DNA from: Tanypteryx hageni
Lineage: Eukaryota; Arthropoda; Insecta; Odonata; Petaluridae
Direction: 5' to 3'
DNA length: 64,000 nt
Assembly: GCA_028673005.1 (NCBI GenBank)
Contig: CM054118.1
Location: 88,326,858 to 88,390,857 of the forward strand
Shown here piece by piece: positions 12,190 through 26,000 of this stretch. Position 1 is the stretch's first letter; every line of letters starts with the position of its first letter. The notes under the pieces were generated by a model, which saw nothing but the letters and a program-made list of their open reading frames with translations, was not told the origin of the DNA and did no database searches. The position numbers and the translations under genes are program-made.

Positions 12190-12950
12190 TTTACAGTGAT
12201 GTATGAGCGACGCGTCGAGAAGGTCGGATAACCATTGATAATGAGAAGTCTAAGCGGGGTAGGTAATAGTCTTACATAGCATCATATGTAAATTGTAATG
12301 CTTCACGTGAGCTGTTAGTGGCTATTGCCTGGACTTCGTAGATTTTTCATAATTGCAGATTGTGTTTTACGGTTACTTGACTGACGTCGGTAGCGCATCA
12401 GAAATCTCCGTTGAATTTCTCATTGTCTCATCATAACTCATTGGCAACAATTTTAGTAAACGTGAGATGTTATATTTAAGTATCTGTAAAAACTTTATTT
12501 CGCTAATGTTGTTAATATTATCAGAAAAAATATATTCTTGTCAAGGTGCCTTGCGGCGAGATTTTTGTAGTTTTAGATAACTCGATGTTACGAAAAAACT
12601 GCGGGGGTTAGGTGTTTAATTTTTATATCATTATACGTTAATTATGAGGTGTTATTGTCTTTGAGAAAGAAAATAACCTACTCTACGTAGTTCTCTTGTA
12701 ATCCTTGGCTAAGCCCGTCCTAGAGCGTTCATTTCAGCAGGTAGCGTATCCGAAATGTTTTTTTTTAAATACGCTATGCTAAGTTTTAGGTCACAGAAAA
12801 GTATATCTAAGCTACTGCAAATTATTTGTCTATCAATTTTATTAATCTTGATCTCTTGCCTAACGTAGTTTTTTCGTTTGCGATTATTAACTACGATGGG
12901 TGAACTAGATTTTGCGCAAGGCCGTAATTGACAACGAAACAATGGATATA
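12190..12950. repeat. Decayed GC-spiked repeat array, right part
   Basis: Continues the array seen at 8395-10,040. Copies of the 'gcggggttaggt' motif occur near 12,240 and 12,590, about 350 bases apart. They are accompanied by gacgcgtcgag (about 12,205), 'ggtagcgcatcagaaat' (about 12,390) and 'ggtagcgtatccgaaat' (about 12,740). The last two phrases are spaced about 350 bases apart as well, which supports a real period. Confidence 0.45.
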
Positions 12951-13698
12951 TGTAATTTGTAGGTTATAAAATTATATATCAGAATACGTACAATTCTATG
13001 CTTAATAACACCTATGATTTCTGGCTTTCTACTCTCTTCCATTTCTTCACAAACAATAACTAAAGTTAATTGCGTAATTTGATAGTTTGTGCTAGCTCTT
13101 CGGATATGTTATAATTAAAAAAAATTGACACCTGGAAGGCTTTAGTGACGCACACAAATTTATTCATAAATATCTGCTGTGTATTACCTGTTATTGCTGA
13201 TATCCAACACTGCTTGTTTTTCTCGTATTCAGTTCCTTTCTCTGCAGTTGATTGATGATGCATGAGCATGAACGCCAAAAGTATCATTTATCACTTCTTT
13301 ATACCATTATGTGTCATTAAAATTGCTGGTTACGATAAAATAAGATGTTTTTCAAATTACCTAAATGTTTTTAAACATCTTAATGGCATATGTACTCCAT
13401 AATTTGCAATAAAAAAACTTTCGACACGTTTCAACTTCTTTGTTGGTCACTCCGACTATCGATATATCGTATATGGCATATCGTATATAACTTCACGGAC
13501 ATTTTCACGGGCATCTATTTACAAACAAACGAGAAATTAGGCAAACAAATGAATAATGAAAAATCTCCCGCCAGTTACATTCTTCCGGGTTGATGCTAAA
13601 CGTAAAGATCTTTTAGTAACATTTTCGCTATAATCTAACGTTTAGTGCATTATTACTTGCTGTCCAATGAAATTTATACAACTGGTAAAAATATCGCA
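12951..13698. promoter_or_regulatory. Sequence immediately upstream of RAD18
   Basis: About 750 bases between the decayed repeats and the RAD18 start codon. No open frame here has recognisable motifs. By position it should contain the RAD18 promoter and 5' UTR, but I see no clear TATA box or initiator that would fix a transcription start. Confidence 0.3.
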
Positions 13699-16600
13699 AT
13701 GTGTAGCACTTCAGTTGCAACGCAGAAATGCTTTCCTGAACTTAAGGTATAGCAATATGTCTTTGTATCATTAATTGAAGCATTAAATCATTGTAGTTAA
13801 CACATATTATATAAAAACAGGAACTTGATACCCTCCTGAGATGTGGAATTTGCTACGAGTTCATGAAAAATACATTAATCACCACCTGTTCTCACAACTG
13901 TAAGTCTTACTGGAGCATAAAAAGTTTTTTCCAAGTGCCAATAACTCCTGTTTAGTAAATTCGGTTAGTGTGGAATTCCATGGCAGTAAATGATTTAATA
14001 TAGGTTTTATTTTTTTAATATAGATTGTTCATATTGCATTCGCAAATTTATGCAGTACAAGTCGCAGTGTCCAACATGTTTCAAGGAAACTTCAGAACCA
14101 CAACTACGCAGTAACAGATTAGTTGATCAATTAATAGCCTTGTTTGGGAAAGTGAATGCGAAAATTGAAGATTTAATAGCTGAAAAAAAATGGTATTGTG
14201 GAGATATAAATAAACCAAGTGATAATACTGAAAATAATTTACTTGTCAAAACTACCAAAAGTGAAGGCCAGGATGATCACTCTGAAGATCCCACAGCGTC
14301 TACTCCAAAATTGAAGATACAAGTGCCAGACATGTTTACTCCCAGAAGAATAAAGCGGCGTTACCCTCCAATTGTTGAAGAGCCTATTCAACTTGTTGCT
14401 TGCCCCGTTTGTAATGTGGACATTCCAGAAAGAAATATTAATGTTCATTTAGATGCTTGTTTGTCTAAGTCGAAGAAGGAATCCCCAGAAAGGTGAGGTT
14501 CATAATGTTTGTGTCTACTGAAATGAAAAAACCAAGTGTTGTCTGGATAAATGTTTTTCTGAGTTCCCTTATAGGGATTTTGTTGTTTTCAAACAAAATT
14601 TTGTTGTAGTATTTAATTATTTTTAATTGTGTTATAAATAAGGATGTTTCCTTTGCAGCTCTTCACAAATTTCTCATCGAAAGACATTACCGAAGCTAGT
14701 TTATCCATTGCTTCCTGAAAAAGATTTAAGGCGAAAATTAAAAGAATTTGGTCTGAGCACATTTGGTGATCGCAAAACTCTCATACGCAGGCATCAAAGG
14801 TAAATTTAATACTTTGCTTAGGTGATATTTGAAGGATTTTTTTCCTTATGACATTTATTGTGCAGGTTTGCAGTACTATATAATTCGGAGTGTGATTCGC
14901 TCAACCCACGATCTGTACCTGAAATTGTGGAACAAGTGGCTAATGAAGAGAATATTGAACGAAAAGTTTTAACCAGTGTTAATAGCCTGACCACAGCCAA
15001 AACAGTAAGTACTATTTAAGTAATGAAAATCCTACATTCATAGAAAAAGCATTCTTATCTGTTCGTTCTCTTTCTTCCATAGTGTCAGTCCATATGTATA
15101 TTTTACTTAACACACTAAGCTCTTCTGAAGAGTCGACATATTAAATCTTGTAATAGATATAAGATTCAATCGCATTGTTTGTTCTATTTCATTGCTGAAA
15201 GTGTTTCAGTAATATGAAAAATCCAGTCAGTTACAAAGAACAGAAATAAACTCATACTGTAGCCTTCTGATATTGAATATAGCCACAATGCTCCAAGAAT
15301 TAAGAATAAAAAGGAGCATTACTAAGACTTAACTGAGCGTAAAGTGTTCACAAAAGTTCCCTCTAGGTGGTGTGGTGGTGATAGCAAAAAAATGTTGTTT
15401 TTAAAATCTCGGAAACTGCATTGTATGGGAAAAAGTTTTGAACGAAAGTTGTAGAAAATTAAATTTCCTACAACTTTTATTCCAATAACTTTTTACATTG
15501 ATCAAGTATTAAAGAAAATATTTTTAAAAAAATTGATGTGACAAGAGTAAACACCCACTTCTGGTTGACCGATTTTCACCAAAAACTAATCAACTCGTGT
15601 CCATTAAATAAAAATCTTTTAATATGAAATTTCGCATTGATGCGATTAATAGTTTTGAGACAGAGTGACCACAAATTTCCTATCACACACAGACATCATC
15701 ACGAAAATCGTCAAAATGTGTATTTCTGTTGATATCTCAAGATCGATTTTTTTCACGAAAACAAAACTTTCTCCTATACTACATATGGAGAAAGTAAAAA
15801 GGAGGGTGGTAAAGAGGGGTGTGAAAGGGACAAATGAATGATAAAGGTTACTAGGCACATGCCTTATATACTCGTGTATAACGCACAGTTTTAAGTCCAA
15901 ACTTATAGGTCGAAAAGTAGAGGTGTGCGTTATACATGGGTAACACTTCTGTGCAGTTAAAATAAAAATTGAAGTGGACCTACCTTGCACCAGATTCTCA
16001 CTTTTTGGCTTAACTGAGGGGAAAACCACATTAATTATTGATAAATCACCTTATACAGATATTAAGTAAACGTACCAAACACCTAATTACTTCCTTACAA
16101 TTGTATTTCCATCCTATCCAAATATTCCACATTTAACTAGTTAATCAGCTGATTGCTGTAGTTTCCTGCAAAATTGCCAGGTTGGCTTCTCGCAGAACAC
16201 ATCGAAAAAAAAAAATAGTGTATGCATATTGAAATAATTTTTTTTATATTGAATGTTATATATAATTAACAATGTAATTTAAAACCCGTAGAATTCATCT
16301 TCCTCATCATCTTCAGCGCCAAATAACTGTCCGAGGAAGGCGACCGTGATACTCAACAAAATTTAAGATTTTGTATTAAATACTTTCATTAATTATCTCT
16401 GGCTATTTAATATTCTGTAAATAAGTGTTACATGTAGTTTGAAATTTTAAAAATAAATTGATGTGTTTAAACTTCATTCAATATTTGACCTTTAAGTCTG
16501 AAGCGTTTTGCCTTGTAAGCAAATTTTCGGATTTTAAAAATTAATTTTCATATGTTTTTGCGTTAAGTCGGATTTGCATAAGTCGAGTATTGCGTAACCT

Positions 16601-19600
16601 GGAAAGGCTCTGTATTTATTTATGGTACCTAACATGACAATACAATTGTAAAATTTTATTCTTATACCCCTCAAAATCTAGGGATGTGCATTATATGCAG
16701 GATACATGAAAAAGTCAGGATTTTTTGGCACGACACGCACCCATACTCTCCTGTATAACGCGCAGTGTGCATTATATATGAGAGCGTGTTATACACAAGT
16801 ATAAACAGTATATATAAAATGTTTAGACAAACGTAATAGAAAAAATAGTTCTGAAATACAAGTTTGTTTAAAAGTAAGGAATCCTTACAACTTATAAATT
16901 CTTAATGTCCTAAGGCAGCAGTCAGCAGCCTTTTCTACTCGATTTGGCTACATTTGCAGTTTTGAATGATTCGGTGGGCCACGTAGCAAGTCAAGAAAAT
17001 CTCAAAGGGCTGGATAAGTGAATAAATCAGAAATTATCTCAAGTTTCTGTGGTCTCATATAAACAATAATCAAATCTACATAATTTACTAGCATTAAAAC
17101 TTCACCTCAGAAGGTTTTCAGACTCGTGAAAAAATATGAAATTGCTCATGTAAAATTAGTCACTTTTCCAATACAGTTTTGCTTGTCACATAAAGCGCTC
17201 TCGGGAGCTGCAGCTGGCCATTAGGATGTCAACCCGTTTTATGACATTAAGTTTACAAACATGATATAGCATCCGAACAAGCCGTTTACCCAAGGAAGAG
17301 TGAGACAAAAGCATGTCTACACGGACTTCCTCTCTCATGGCCCTGGCGGGGCTCTTCCGAATATTCCGCACTGACCCTCACACAGTGCAGGTAGTCACAA
17401 AACTCTCCCCCCTCCCTCCCCCTTGTCACCCCAACCAATGCGAATAATTCGGCTCATAGGTAATGAGGGCACGTCTAGTTTCACAAATCGTATTTAATCA
17501 TCATATACTCTTATTGTAAAAAATTTGAACCAAATCGGACAGTTACTCTTCGTGAATGTTCCTTTGTAACCCCGTCTTCGGACAGCAGCATGATGTTGAT
17601 GATGACTGATGGACAAGGCAGTATAGTACCAGGAATTTCTGGACTCAAATTAATTTTTAGAATATTAGTGATTTGAAGAAAGAAGTAGATGTTAATTTAT
17701 ACTTTTAATTTTCTTTCAGTGGCTCTCAGTGGATAAGAAAACAGATGCCACAATGATTGAAGAGGCCCAAAAGCAATACTGTAAGATTTTTATGGTCCAC
17801 TTATATTATTTTACTTGGATAAGATCTTTTTGGAAGTTGATGTTAGAATTTGCAATTTAATTACAGTATTCTATTTTAATTGAAGTAGATTGAACATTTT
17901 TTCATATAATTATGTGATCAGAATGTGTAATTTGCTATAGCTGATGGTTGCACATCGGTGGTCCTCGGACAAAAATCAAACAACTTCTCTTAACTTTACC
18001 TCAATATTTTCAGAAGTTACATTGTTTTGTTATATTTCACATATTATCACCAAGTATTTGGAACTGACTTAATGACGAATAAGGTGATTGATGTCATTCA
18101 AATATTCATGGTTTGCTTTTGTGCTTAATAAAAAAATATTTGAGTTTGGTGTGCATTGTGGGATAAGTAGGTTCTAGATTCACCGGAGAATTTTTGAGTT
18201 ATCTTATGGATGGAAAAAATTCAAAAATAAGCACTTAAAATTGAAAAGGCAAGTTTCTCCAATAGCCACAACAAGATTATGAAAAACTAGATGCACATTT
18301 CAGCTCTTCAGTGGTAATTCACCTCAAGTAAATTCTAAAAGAGCACGCCGCAGTATTTTTGTTTTTTTTTGTGTGGGTGGAAAGGCGAGTGTGTTAATAG
18401 AATTTAAGTTAGACTTCGAAACAGATGATGATTATTGCATCTGAAAAAAACACTTGTGATTTCTATATTTATGACTGTATGAATATACATTGAGATTTGT
18501 AAGCAATATTAAAACTATAGTTATTATCTACTATCTTATTTTAAAGCAATTTCTTAATTTTAACTGAATATTAATTATTTAACTTTCATTCAGAAATATT
18601 TGTGCAGACCCCTAAAAATCATATTGCTGACCCCAATTTGGGAAACACTGATGCAGCCTAAAGAGGTGGTTATGCATCAGGATACTTCTAGAAGACAGTA
18701 GTGTTCTTTAATTCTCAGAAAACCAGTCAGGATAGTCTAAAGCAGGGGTCGGCAACCTTTTCTGCATGGCGGGCCACATTTGCAGTTGGGAATGTTTCGG
18801 AGGGCCTCATTGGGAGTCAAGAAAGCCTCGGCGGGCCGGATGAGCGAATAAATCAGAAGTTTTCTAGAGATTCTGTGATATCATATGAATTAAATCAAGT
18901 CTACGTAATTTACTAGCGTTAAAACTTCACCCGAAAAGGTTTTGAGACCATAATTTTACTCAAAAAATATAAAATTGCCCATGAGAAATTTTCCTGATCA
19001 CTTTCTCATTACAGCTTTGCGGGCCACAAAGCATTCTTGAGGGCCGCACGTGGCCCGCGGGCCGTAGGTTGCCGACCCCTGGTCTAAAGGTATTCATTTC
19101 AGAAGATATGTGGCAAAACATACCACATACTGACGAGAGGTTATTACAAATCTCATTCCAAAATAAACATATTTAATACATGTATTGATTTGAGGGTCTA
19201 GTGTAAGATTTTACACTTTCTAAATTGAATTACATTTAAACATCTCTGTTATTTCAACATTGAGGATTGATTTCACTTTGTTCACTATTTTTATAGTGAA
19301 AGAAAACAAAAGCAGTTTCACGGATTTGGTGGAAAAGGCAAGAAACCGAGGAAACAGATTTCTTCTCTCACAATCAAGTGAAGTAAGTGATTATTTATTT
19401 GATAAATTCATATTCACTTAAAACTGCTATTGGAATTTATAATATTTACTCTTAGTAACATTTAAAATGGAAGTAATTTTTAGAATATAAGTCTAAATAA
19501 AATTAAATGGTAGTAAATAAACAAGATCCAAACGGAATTTTTGATGCCTATTATTTATTTAATACTTAATATTGGCTTTAATAGCTTTAAAATCACTGTG

Positions 19601-19934
19601 GTTGAGTTGCTCTTTTTGTTCCAAAATTTCATAATTTAGCATTATAAAATATCACAAATAAATTCGAATGGAAAACTAAATGGACCACGCATATTTGTGT
19701 GGCAAAAATAACGCATGTGTACTAGGCCAGTAGTTCCCAATCTTTTTGAGTATAAGGCCCCCTTCTTAACTTAAAAAAATTTCACCTCCTCCCACATGCT
19801 ATAGGCTTCGGTAATTATGAAAATACATAATAACAGAAAATAAACTGATAAATTCAGTAGCTGTTGTTTATAAATTCACATTTTATCCATCAAAACAATA
19901 CAAATTTAAAAAATAGTGCCGAATAACATCATAC

Positions 19935-20007
<73 letters not shown>

Positions 20008-23000
20008 GTAGAACCTCATAAATCCGGAATTTTTTTGAAATGTGATGTTTCGCGGGTTGCCTATTCCACTACAGGTTGGTAAGCACACCGCATCGTAAGA
20101 AATTTCGACAACTTTAGAACCAATTTGGAAGCAGCAGTTCAAGGTACATACAAAGTATACATAAAGTAAACTTTTAATCGTCAGGAAAGTAGTAGAGGTG
20201 AGAAATTAAGAGAGGAGGTTGTGATAAGGGGAATTTTGTTTTGTACGCAGAAGATTGGTAGATGAGATGGTTTCACTCTATCAGTACCATCAGTCTGCGC
20301 CCACCTATGAATACAGTCGGTTCAAGCTCATTTTTTTTGTTTTTCAATAGTGTGACAGAGTCATATTCGGTTGTCTTTAAAAAAAGCTGAAAACCCCTCC
20401 ATTAATATTATGAAGTGTAAACATAAAACTCTTTCTTTTGAACATAAAGTGGACTTATTAAGAAAACTAGAAAATGGCACTTCAGTTAAGAGACTTTGTG
20501 AAGAGTATAGCATAGGAAAGCCCACTGTGTACGACTTAAAAAAACAAAAAAGTGAATTGCTGAAATTTTATGCAGACAGTGACACTCCTAATCCTATGAG
20601 TACCAGAAAAACATTACACACTTCCAGTCAACGATGTCGATAGAGTGTTGTTTGAATGGTTTCGATAAAGAAGAAGTGAAGGCGTACCGGTATCAGGCTT
20701 ATTGCTAATAGAGCAAGCAAAGAAATTCCATGATGATTTGAAAATAAATAAAGCTTGCAATTAGTCACAAGGTTGGCTTCATCGCTTCAAGCTTCATCAT
20801 GAAATACAAAAATTAGCCGTGTCTGGTGAAAAGCATAGTGCCGGTTCGGATGCTGCCGAAAAATTTGTAGACGAGTTTACAATGTTAATTTCAGATGAAA
20901 ATCTAAATGCCGAGCAAATATATAACATGGACAAAACGGGGTTATTTTGGCAATGTCTTTCTTGGAGCACACTTGCAGCTGGCGAGGAGGATAAGGCATG
21001 TGGGTTTAAGGAGTCCAAGGAGCGGCTGACTATTCTTGCGTGCACAAATGCAGCAGGTATGCACAAACTAAAGCTTACCGTAATAGGTAAAAGTGCACGC
21101 CCTCGTGCTCTAAAGAGTGTAAAAAATTTACCTGTCCACTATCATGCTAATAAACATGCATGGATAACTTCTCAATTAATGTCGGATTGGTTTATGAATT
21201 GCTTTGCACCGGAGGTGCATGCTCATTGTATATCTGTTGGACTAAGTGACAACTGTAAAATAATTCTGACATTAGATAATTGTCCTGCCCACCCTGATGC
21301 ATCACTTTTGGTATCGGGAAACGTACGTGTGGTTTATTTACCTCCTAATTGTACATCTTTAATTCAACCCATGGACCAGGGAACATTACGGTCACTAAAA
21401 TGCTATTACAGTTAATGCAGAAATTACTTGTTGCTTGCAATAGAGGCCAAGGTGTGGACATTTTCAAAAAGGAATTCAACATCAAGGACGTGATTTGGAC
21501 TCTAAGGTGTGGAATGATGTAACGGCCACAACACTGAAAAATGCCTGGCATAATTTGTGGCCAGCGAGCATTTTTGAAACAATAGATGATTCCCCAATAG
21601 AGTTTCTAGGTTTCAATGTTAGTGACAACAAGAGACGTATCTAAAATTATGGAGTTTGCTAGGTGATCGACAAATAATGCTTTCACAAACGATCTAGAAG
21701 AAGACGACGTAAAAAACTGGATGGAAATTGACAAAGAAGTGCCTGTTGTGAATCAACTAACTGACGGAGAAATAGTTGAAATGGTTTTGAAACCCAAGCA
21801 TGAGAGATAAATTCATTCTATTTTTTGTTTTTTCAGTATTTTAATGTACATAATGATTTGTAATATAATTATTTGAAATATTTAAACTTTTACTGGCAGA
21901 TCATGATGCATATCAATTTTTGTTTTTTTAATATATTTTATAATTGTCTACTGGTTTTATAAATAATTCTGATCGTGATGCGTATACAGCACAGTAGAAG
22001 CAACGCACACAGCTTTGTCTGTTTTACTCCGAAATAGTTGCTAACAACTTGTTTGACTACTTGGCCAATACTGATAGCTTACATAAAAGAAATATGTTAC
22101 ATGAATCAAAATTTACAAATCTCCAGCATTTAAAAATGCATTGGCACACACTGTGAGCCAGTGCGCTCTCTTAAGGGTTAAATAAGCTGCTACTTTTAGT
22201 CAGTGATATAGAAGTTTCTTCTGCCTGTATATGCACTTATTGATGTATAGTTGGGCCGAAGAAAATTTCTAGCAGTTTAGGTGAGCTGCGCATAATATCC
22301 TGTAGCTTAGGTGGGCCATGTTATAAAAAATGTTGAGAAACACTATTCTATTGATTGCAGGGATGGAACAGGAACCATTACACTACCTCCCTACATGTGC
22401 ACTTTATCTCCACCCGAAAGGAGCACTTTTATTACTGAAATGCATTCATGCGACCAGCCTTATGTGGAAGGCCTGTTGCTATTCGTCATTCTGGGTGTTC
22501 CAGGAACAAAGACGGCTGAAGACCAAAGCAGCTAGGAAAATATTCACTGCTCTGCCGAATTGGCTGCAGAGGCTGTTTCATACTTAAAAACCAGGAGTTG
22601 TAGAACCACATCTTTGACACGTGTGTGAGGGTATTCGCCCCAAAGTGTATTTATGGCAACCTTATTGCTCTCTCAGTGGAAGCCGCCATTGTTTTGGGAA
22701 GAATTTTAGACCCTTGTAGAGGATGCACCGTATTTTGATCCCTGAAATTTTCAAGAAAAATGAATCCTATACACGAATATTTAGTGTACTATCTTCGGCT
22801 AAAGGGATTGGTGATAGACAGAAAAAGAATTATTAGTAAATTGTAGGAAATAAACAACTTCCTCTCTGTCCAATCATGTCTGCTCCGTTTGGGGATGGCG
22901 GTGACTAGCTCTGTGCCATGGCAGACAGCAGTGTCCGCTCTGTAAAATATATGCTAATTTTAACAATTATTAACATTTTGCAAATTAAACTGTTTTCTCA

Positions 23001-26000
23001 TATATTGATAGAAAATACATACCCAAATTCCTAGCTGGTCTCAGTACAAAAAATTTTAAATCACCCTCGTCTGTCAACCTGTTAATGGCTTGTAGATTGA
23101 ATGATGCACCCAAAAGTGTTGCAATTTTATGAAAATCCACTAGTATTTTAACCTGTCATAAGACAAAACTCTGAAAAACTGACAATGAAAATGATTGTGT
23201 GTTTTGAAAATCATCGTAAAATTTTCATTCTTTTATGTCATTTATTTCATATAAAATAATAAGCATGCTTTTCTTAGGCATATGAGGATAAAGTCAACAA
23301 TAGGATTTAAAAATTGCATTTCCAAATTGATTAAATGTCTAACACATGCAAATAAATCATCTTCACATTATTTTTGATTTTTTCGAACATGATTTGAATT
23401 TTCACAGCAAGAAAATTAATCTTCATACTTTTCTCCATATTAATGTGTATATCCTATGTTGATATTTTACAATGTAAACAAAAAAAGGCTTGACTGCTAC
23501 CTTTCAGCTCTTCCCATGTTATTCAAATGGAGGAAAGATACACTCCTCGAGTCAACCCCATGACTTCATTGTAGACAGCAAGCAGCTAATAATTTAAGAA
23601 TGGCATTGCCAAGTGATTCGAAAAGTTTAATAAAAAAGAATGATAAGTTTTTGAGTTATTTGCATTTGTATAGCTTCACCACATCGTGATTGGTAAAAAA
23701 CATTATCCACAGACAAACTAGAGACCTGACCTTTATAATGTTTAATGCATTGGAATCTTGCCCAGATTTTATCCATCAATTATTTAACACTTGCCAACCT
23801 GCTAGCATTGCATGAATCATCGTACAATCTTTCTAGTTTGTATATACACAAATCAATTTTTCATAACCTTTATATTACAGATTTTGATCCTGTTACAACT
23901 GAAATCTACTCTGCTAAATATTTTTCAGGTCCAGTTGAATGTTACAACTTCTGCAGTATCTGGCTCAGTTGAGCAAAACAACACTGAATCTCTGTCAAAG
24001 CAGAAAGAAGAAGGCTCACACGAAGAAATATCTTGTTCACCAGATGTCTGTATCATCCCTGAAGATTCAGACTCGGATACATTCATTGGCTCACATTCAT
24101 CTTTTGACTTATTTGATCCTTCCCGTGTAAGTCCTCTGCATTCCTCTGGGCATTCTAAACCTGTCAGCAAAGCCAGCGCTGCTGGAACTTCCAGGGCACT
24201 TAGTCCCTCTCCTGGATCTTCAAGTGCAGTTGACCCTTCTCTCCCCGCTGGACCCTCTAAAGTAGCAGCTATGGACACTCCAGGACCGTCCAAAGTGCTG
24301 GACACTCCAGGACCGTCCAAAGTGCTGGACCCTCCAGGACCGTCCAAAGTGCTGGACCCTCCAGGACCGTCCAAAGTGCTGGACCCTCCAGGGACTCCTG
24401 AATCCTTGAATTACTCCACTTATCAGGCCTTTTCTCCCAACTTGTACACAAAACAATGCAGAGACTTGGACCGGACTCCATCTCCTCCCTTCAATAACGA
24501 GCCTACCGGCTCACCAACCATCTCCCATAAGAAGAAATCTGGCCGTAAGGTACCAGAGCCAATGGCAGGATCCGGTGAGGAAGATGTATTTGGGGGTGAG
24601 CATATTTACAACCATTCTTTTTTATTATATACTCATTTTATGGTCATTTCAATTCTCCTAGACTGTGGTGCCGCAAATGACTATGGCCAAATACGGAACT
24701 ATGTCCTAGAGCAGTGATGGTGAACCTATGGCACGCGGAACGATTTTGGTTGGCACGCCACAAAATGAAATAAGTAATAAAATGTGCCCCTCGCTAATAC
24801 AGCGACATGAGAAAAATTAACCTGGAACTCTAATAAATGTAAGTATTGAAACGATTCGAAAGAGAGGCTTCGTTTATGAGACTACCGTTGGTTATATTAT
24901 GATTACACGCCGTCGGGCCAATATCATCACAAAATTTAGTATTTGTCATTATTATTATATCGTTAATATCTGATAGATTTTTAATTGGAATTTGTCAAAC
25001 GGAATTTGACGGATTGGATCACTCCGTTCATGTCATACATCTTGATTATTTCATTTACGTCATTTATTAAGTCATTTTTACGAAATATGATTTTTCATGA
25101 AACACTCACCTAATTTGTTTCTTCTAAATAGAGAGTGCCACCTCCACCAAAGATAATGTTATCCATTAATGTAACCTATTTTTCATTAGCGTTTAATATG
25201 ATTTGTAAAATCTGGAAGATGCAGGATTCGCACAAATAATTCGATAAAAAACGAAAAAACTATAGTTCATACTTTGTTTTAGATATATCATTTGAATCAT
25301 TTAGTAGTATATATTTCTTCATGTGTGGGGAAAGACATACTCTATGATGCTATATTCTACGATTAGATAAAGATAAGATTTTATTGTGATACTGGCACAC
25401 CAACAGACAAGTTAACCGTTATTAAGGTAATTTTGGCACGTGAGCTAAAAAAGGTTCGCCATCACTGTCCTTGAGTAATATGTTCTTGTATGAATAAACA
25501 CTGTTTGTGCATCGAAAAACTTTTCCTTTTTATTCCAGTAAAACCTTCTGTTAAGATGGATTTGGGTTAGGTTGTTGTAGTTGCATCTTCACTTTATATC
25601 AATATATTACTCGTACTATTTCTAAATTTTTACAAGTTCCTTTTCCTACTATGATTACAGTGACGACTTAATCACTACACAGCTCTCAGAGTTATCGTTT
25701 TTGGCGCTACTGTCAGGGGATGGATATATTGCACTTCCTCTGAATTTTAAAAATTGTTTCATTGTAACGAAATTTCATTGTTATGAATATCTTTTGGTCG
25801 TCCGCACGGCTTTGTTATACTGACATTTCATTGTAATTGTTTCATTTATTAGCTCAATGTCTTCTATCTAAATATTATTATGCCTTTTTTTACTCATGGA
25901 AGGACCTGCATTGCTCTCATCTGACATCATGATAGCGTCATCTCAAACTCACATTGGTGCGCGGGCCACATAAAAAGGCTCTATGCCAAATCCAAACTCT

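Noticed and set aside
22311..22587. Frame with 'TLPPYMCTLSPPERS' resembling the third catalytic region of DDE transposases
   Set aside because: The match is short, two overlapping frames are open, and no other transposase motif lies nearby in either.
23925..24374. 149-residue minus-strand open frame MDGPGGSSTLDGPGG...
   Set aside because: It is the antisense shadow of the RAD18 exon 8 minisatellite; the repeat keeps several frames open by periodicity.
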